Below are positions 4,579 through 7,142 of a DNA stretch of 7,142 nt, one piece after another. A program made the translations under genes and the position numbers. Where the stretch lies: assembly GCA_023252065.1 (NCBI GenBank), contig JAHEXO010000108.1:1-7142 (forward strand). The letters are read 5' to 3'. Each line of letters begins with the position of its first letter. Position 1 is the first letter of the stretch. Under the pieces are notes generated by a model. It was not told the origin of the DNA. It did not search any database and was given only the letters and a program-made list of their open reading frames with translations. The DNA is from Nocardioides sp. Lineage in GTDB: Bacteria; Actinomycetota; Actinomycetes; Propionibacteriales; Nocardioidaceae.

Positions 4579-7142
4579 GTGCGGCCCCGTCGCCCCCGAC
4601 TCCACGCCCCGAGCGTCTTCGGGCGCATGCGGGCCGACCCCGGGCCGCTGCTGCTCATGGGCCTCGTGGTGGCGCTGACGACGGCACTCACCTCGGCAGC
4701 GACCCCGCTGACCGACCGCGCCTCCGATCGCGCCCTGGCCGACGACGTGCGCAAGGCCGGTGACGGGAGCGACCTGACGGCGTCGTTCAGCCAGACGCTC
4801 GGCGACTTCGGCACCCGCACCCGCGACCCGCGGGCCGCCACCGAGGTCCGTGCGGCCGCGACCGGTGCCCACTACCTGCTGCCGAAGCGAGTCGCCGCTC
4901 TGCTGCAGTCGGAGATCGCCGACGTCACGACCACTCCCCTGCAGCTGCTCGATGCCGGTCCCGGCCGCTACCTCACCCTGGTCCACCTCGACGACCACGG
5001 GAGCGGTCCGCGGGTCCGCTACCTCTCCGGCGGTCCCCCCCGAGCGACGGCCAGTGGCGCCAGGTCGACGATCGAGCTCTCCGACAACGCACCTCCGTGG
5101 CCTGTCCAGGTCGCCGTGTCGCGGGCCGCTGCCGCCGCGTTGGGACTCGTGCCCGGTGACCGGCTCCCCGCCCAGGACGACGTGGGACGTCGGGTGGTCG
5201 CCCGGGTGAGCGGGATATTCGTGCCGCGCGACCCGGCCGACCCGGGCTGGCGGCTGGCCCCCCAGCTGCTGCGCCCGGCCCGAGCGGCCTCGCCCGGCGA
5301 CCGGGTCGCCTCCGCAGCGGCTCTGGTCTCGTCGGCCGCCCTGCCCGACCTGCGGCTCGCCGTACCGGCCACCGACCTGACCCAGCGCGTCGTCGCGGCG
5401 CCGCGACCCGAGGCCGTGCACTGGTCGGACTCGGCCGAGCTCGTCCAGGACCTGGTGGCACTCAAGGCCTCCCCGGAGGCCGCGAGCAGCGGGGTGTCCT
5501 GGGACACCGCGCTCGACCGGGTGCTGGAGGACGGGCGGGCCCGGGTGGCGGCTGCTCGTGGCCAGGCCGACGTGCTCCTCGTGGCACTGGTGCTGTGCGC
5601 GATGCTCGTCCTCTGGCAGGCGGCCGACGTCCTGGTCCGCCGCCGGGCCCACTCCGTGGTGCTGACCCGCGAACGGGGTGCCTCGCTCGCGGAGATCGCC
5701 TCCGAGCTCTTCGTCGAGGCGGCCTGCTTCGTGGTGGCTGGAGCCGTGCTCGGCCTCCTCGGCACTCGGCTCGTCGTCGGGCAGGTCGGGCTGGCCTGGT
5801 GGGTGCCCGTCCCGTTCCTCGCCGCCCTGGCCGCAGCCGTGACGGGTGCGGTGCTCGCGTCGCGCGCCACCGACCCTCGTCGTACGCCGGCCAACCGGAC
5901 CGCGATACGTGCGGCGGCCCGCGGGCGGCGCCTGCGGCGCTGGGGTTTCGTGGCGGCCGTGGCCGCCGCGGCGGCGCTCTCCTTCGTGGCCCTCCGCCAG
6001 CGCGGCGTGGTGGGCGATGCGAGCGGTGGCCCCACCGCCGCGAGCGCGCCGACGTGGTGGGCCGTGGCGGGGGCGCTGGTCGTCATCGGGTTGCTCCCCC
6101 GCCTCGCGGGGTTGGTCCTCGACGCGACCCGCCGCACCTCGGGGAGTGTCGGGTTCTTCGTGGCCGCCCGGGTGCGGGAGTCGGGTGCGCGGGCCCTTCC
6201 TCTGCTCGTGGTCACGGTGACGGTCGCGCAGCTCACGTTCGCGGTGGCGCTGGCGACCACCGAGCACAGCGGGCAAGCCGCCGGCGCCCTGCTCAGCGTC
6301 GGTGGCGACGCCCAGGTGTCGCCGGGAGCGGGACAGTCCGCCGGTGGCCTGGCCGAGGCCCTCGGCACCGCCCCCGGCGTCCGGGCAGCCGTGGGGGCTC
6401 GAGTCACCGACGGGGTCAGAGCGACGTCGCGGGCGAGCGCCGCCACCGTTCGGCTGGTGGCGGTCAGCGCCCCCGCCTACGAGCGTCTGCTGGCCGTGAG
6501 CGCACTGCCCGACGCGCCACAGCTCGACCGGCTGACGAGCGGCCGGGGGGTCGGCGTACCGGCGCTGCTGCTCGGAGGGCCTCCCGACCTGGCCGACCAC
6601 CTCACGGTGACCGGAGCTGATGCGCGGCACATCCCATTGCGCGTGGTCGGTACGGCGCCGCGGGTGCAGGGGTCGGCCGATCCCGTGATCGTCGTCGACG
6701 CCGCCGCCTACGCCGCCGCGGGGGGCAGGGCCACGCCGAACGTCGTATGGGTGGTCGGGCCAGGTGCCGCAGCAGCCGCGCAGGCGGCAGGCGGCACCGG
6801 GAGGGTCGTGCTCGCGGCCGACGCCCTGGCCGCGCGCCGCGGCGCACCCCTGGCGTCCGGGCTGGTGCGACTGGCGCTCGCCTCCTCAGCCCTGCTCCTG
6901 CTCTTCGCCGTGCTCAGCATCGTGCTGGCAGCGGCGAGCGAGGCGGAGCCGAGGGCGGAGTCCTTGGGCCGCCTGCGTTCCCTGGGCCTGCGTGACCGCC
7001 AGCTGTGGGGACTCGTGGCCGGGGAGCTACTGGTGCCCGTAGTGGTCGGGGCCCTCGCCGGCGTGCTGCTGGGTCTCACGGCCGCCTGGTCGATGTTCAG
7101 CCGGCTGTCGCTGGAGCAGATCACGGCCCAGGTGGAGCCGCC
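4579..7142 (+). CDS. FtsX/MacB-type ABC transporter permease (3' partial)
   Basis: Uninterrupted frame from GTG 4579 to the window edge, 854 complete codons with no stop. Residues 22-42 form TM1 (PLLLMGLVVALTTALTSAA). The first ectodomain (about 43-328) contains the MacB-like core: VQVAVSRAAAAALGLVPGDRL followed by VSGIFVPRDPADPGW. TMs at about 330-347, 374-393 and 400-420 form the first FtsX domain, with a coupling helix LTRERGASLAEI. Central TMs lie near 454-475, 491-515 and 539-563. A second ectodomain spans about 566-757, then TMs near 760-783 and 812-835 with coupling region ESLGRLRSLGLRDRQ. The last TM and C-terminus lie beyond the window. It is a distant paralogue of the preceding permease, so the pair may form a heterodimer moved by the two upstream ATPases. 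GGGTGAG at 4568-4574 is a weak ribosome binding site for GTG 4579. An in-frame GTG at 4570, overlapping the upstream stop by 8 bases, is the alternative start. The substrate is unknown. Confidence 0.93.
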   Translation, partial: MRPRRPRLHAPSVFGRMRADPGPLLLMGLVVALTTALTSAATPLTDRASDRALADDVRKAGDGSDLTASFSQTLGDFGTRTRDPRAATEVRAAATGAHYLLPKRVAALLQSEIADVTTTPLQLLDAGPGRYLTLVHLDDHGSGPRVRYLSGGPPRATASGARSTIELSDNAPPWPVQVAVSRAAAAALGLVPGDRLPAQDDVGRRVVARVSGIFVPRDPADPGWRLAPQLLRPARAASPGDRVASAAALVSSAALPDLRLAVPATDLTQRVVAAPRPEAVHWSDSAELVQDLVALKASPEAASSGVSWDTALDRVLEDGRARVAAARGQADVLLVALVLCAMLVLWQAADVLVRRRAHSVVLTRERGASLAEIASELFVEAACFVVAGAVLGLLGTRLVVGQVGLAWWVPVPFLAALAAAVTGAVLASRATDPRRTPANRTAIRAAARGRRLRRWGFVAAVAAAAALSFVALRQRGVVGDASGGPTAASAPTWWAVAGALVVIGLLPRLAGLVLDATRRTSGSVGFFVAARVRESGARALPLLVVTVTVAQLTFAVALATTEHSGQAAGALLSVGGDAQVSPGAGQSAGGLAEALGTAPGVRAAVGARVTDGVRATSRASAATVRLVAVSAPAYERLLAVSALPDAPQLDRLTSGRGVGVPALLLGGPPDLADHLTVTGADARHIPLRVVGTAPRVQGSADPVIVVDAAAYAAAGGRATPNVVWVVGPGAAAAAQAAGGTGRVVLAADALAARRGAPLASGLVRLALASSALLLLFAVLSIVLAAASEAEPRAESLGRLRSLGLRDRQLWGLVAGELLVPVVVGALAGVLLGLTAAWSMFSRLSLEQITAQVEP

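Noticed and set aside
5019..6446. 475-residue open frame on the - strand
   Set aside because: Antisense to the second permease. The translation is dominated by Ala, Arg, Thr and Ser with no domain signal.
5595..6620. 341-residue open frame on the + strand in an alternate frame
   Set aside because: Shadow of the second permease; its translation has no membrane segments or motifs.
4351..6630. 759-residue open frame on the - strand
   Set aside because: It lies antisense to the two permeases, has a low-complexity Arg/Gly/Pro/His-rich translation and no recognisable domain. It is a typical GC-rich shadow frame.

Overview
The window comes from a very GC-rich actinomycete. Third codon positions are almost always G or C, GTG starts are common, and I saw no TTA leucine codon. 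The style fits Nocardioidaceae or related Actinomycetes, but no phylogenetic marker is present, so the family is a guess. Every real gene lies on the + strand and the genes are packed end to end. There are no RNA genes, insertion sequences, CRISPR arrays or intergenic gaps longer than about 11 bases.

Layout: (1) 1-776 is the 3' part of an ABC ATPase (MacB/LolD type) whose N-terminus lies upstream of the window. It carries a C-terminal extension resembling an AbrB/MazE swapped-hairpin domain. (2) 773-1462 is a second, complete MacB/LolD-type ATPase, overlapping the first by 4 bases. (3) 1474-4577 is a large FtsX/MacB-type permease of about 1030 residues, split by a frameshift near 1966-1980. 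(4) 4579 to beyond 7142 is a second FtsX/MacB-type permease. It is open through the 3' edge, with at least 854 residues visible.

Together these look like one operon for a two-ATPase, two-permease exporter of the MacB/LolCDE/FtsX superfamily (type VII ABC architecture). Such systems usually drive extracytoplasmic events, such as moving lipoproteins, peptides or antibiotics off the membrane, by mechanotransmission. Nothing here identifies the substrate: no two-component system, lipoprotein or biosynthetic gene is visible. The two permeases are clear distant paralogues. Permease 1 has a much larger second extracytoplasmic domain.

The points most worth following are the lesion in permease 1, which may be a deletion larger than one base, the AbrB-like tail on the first ATPase, and the beta-rich insert in permease 1. 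The many long reading frames on the - strand and in alternate + frames are shadows of GC-rich coding sequence. I see no convincing new system beyond this transporter.
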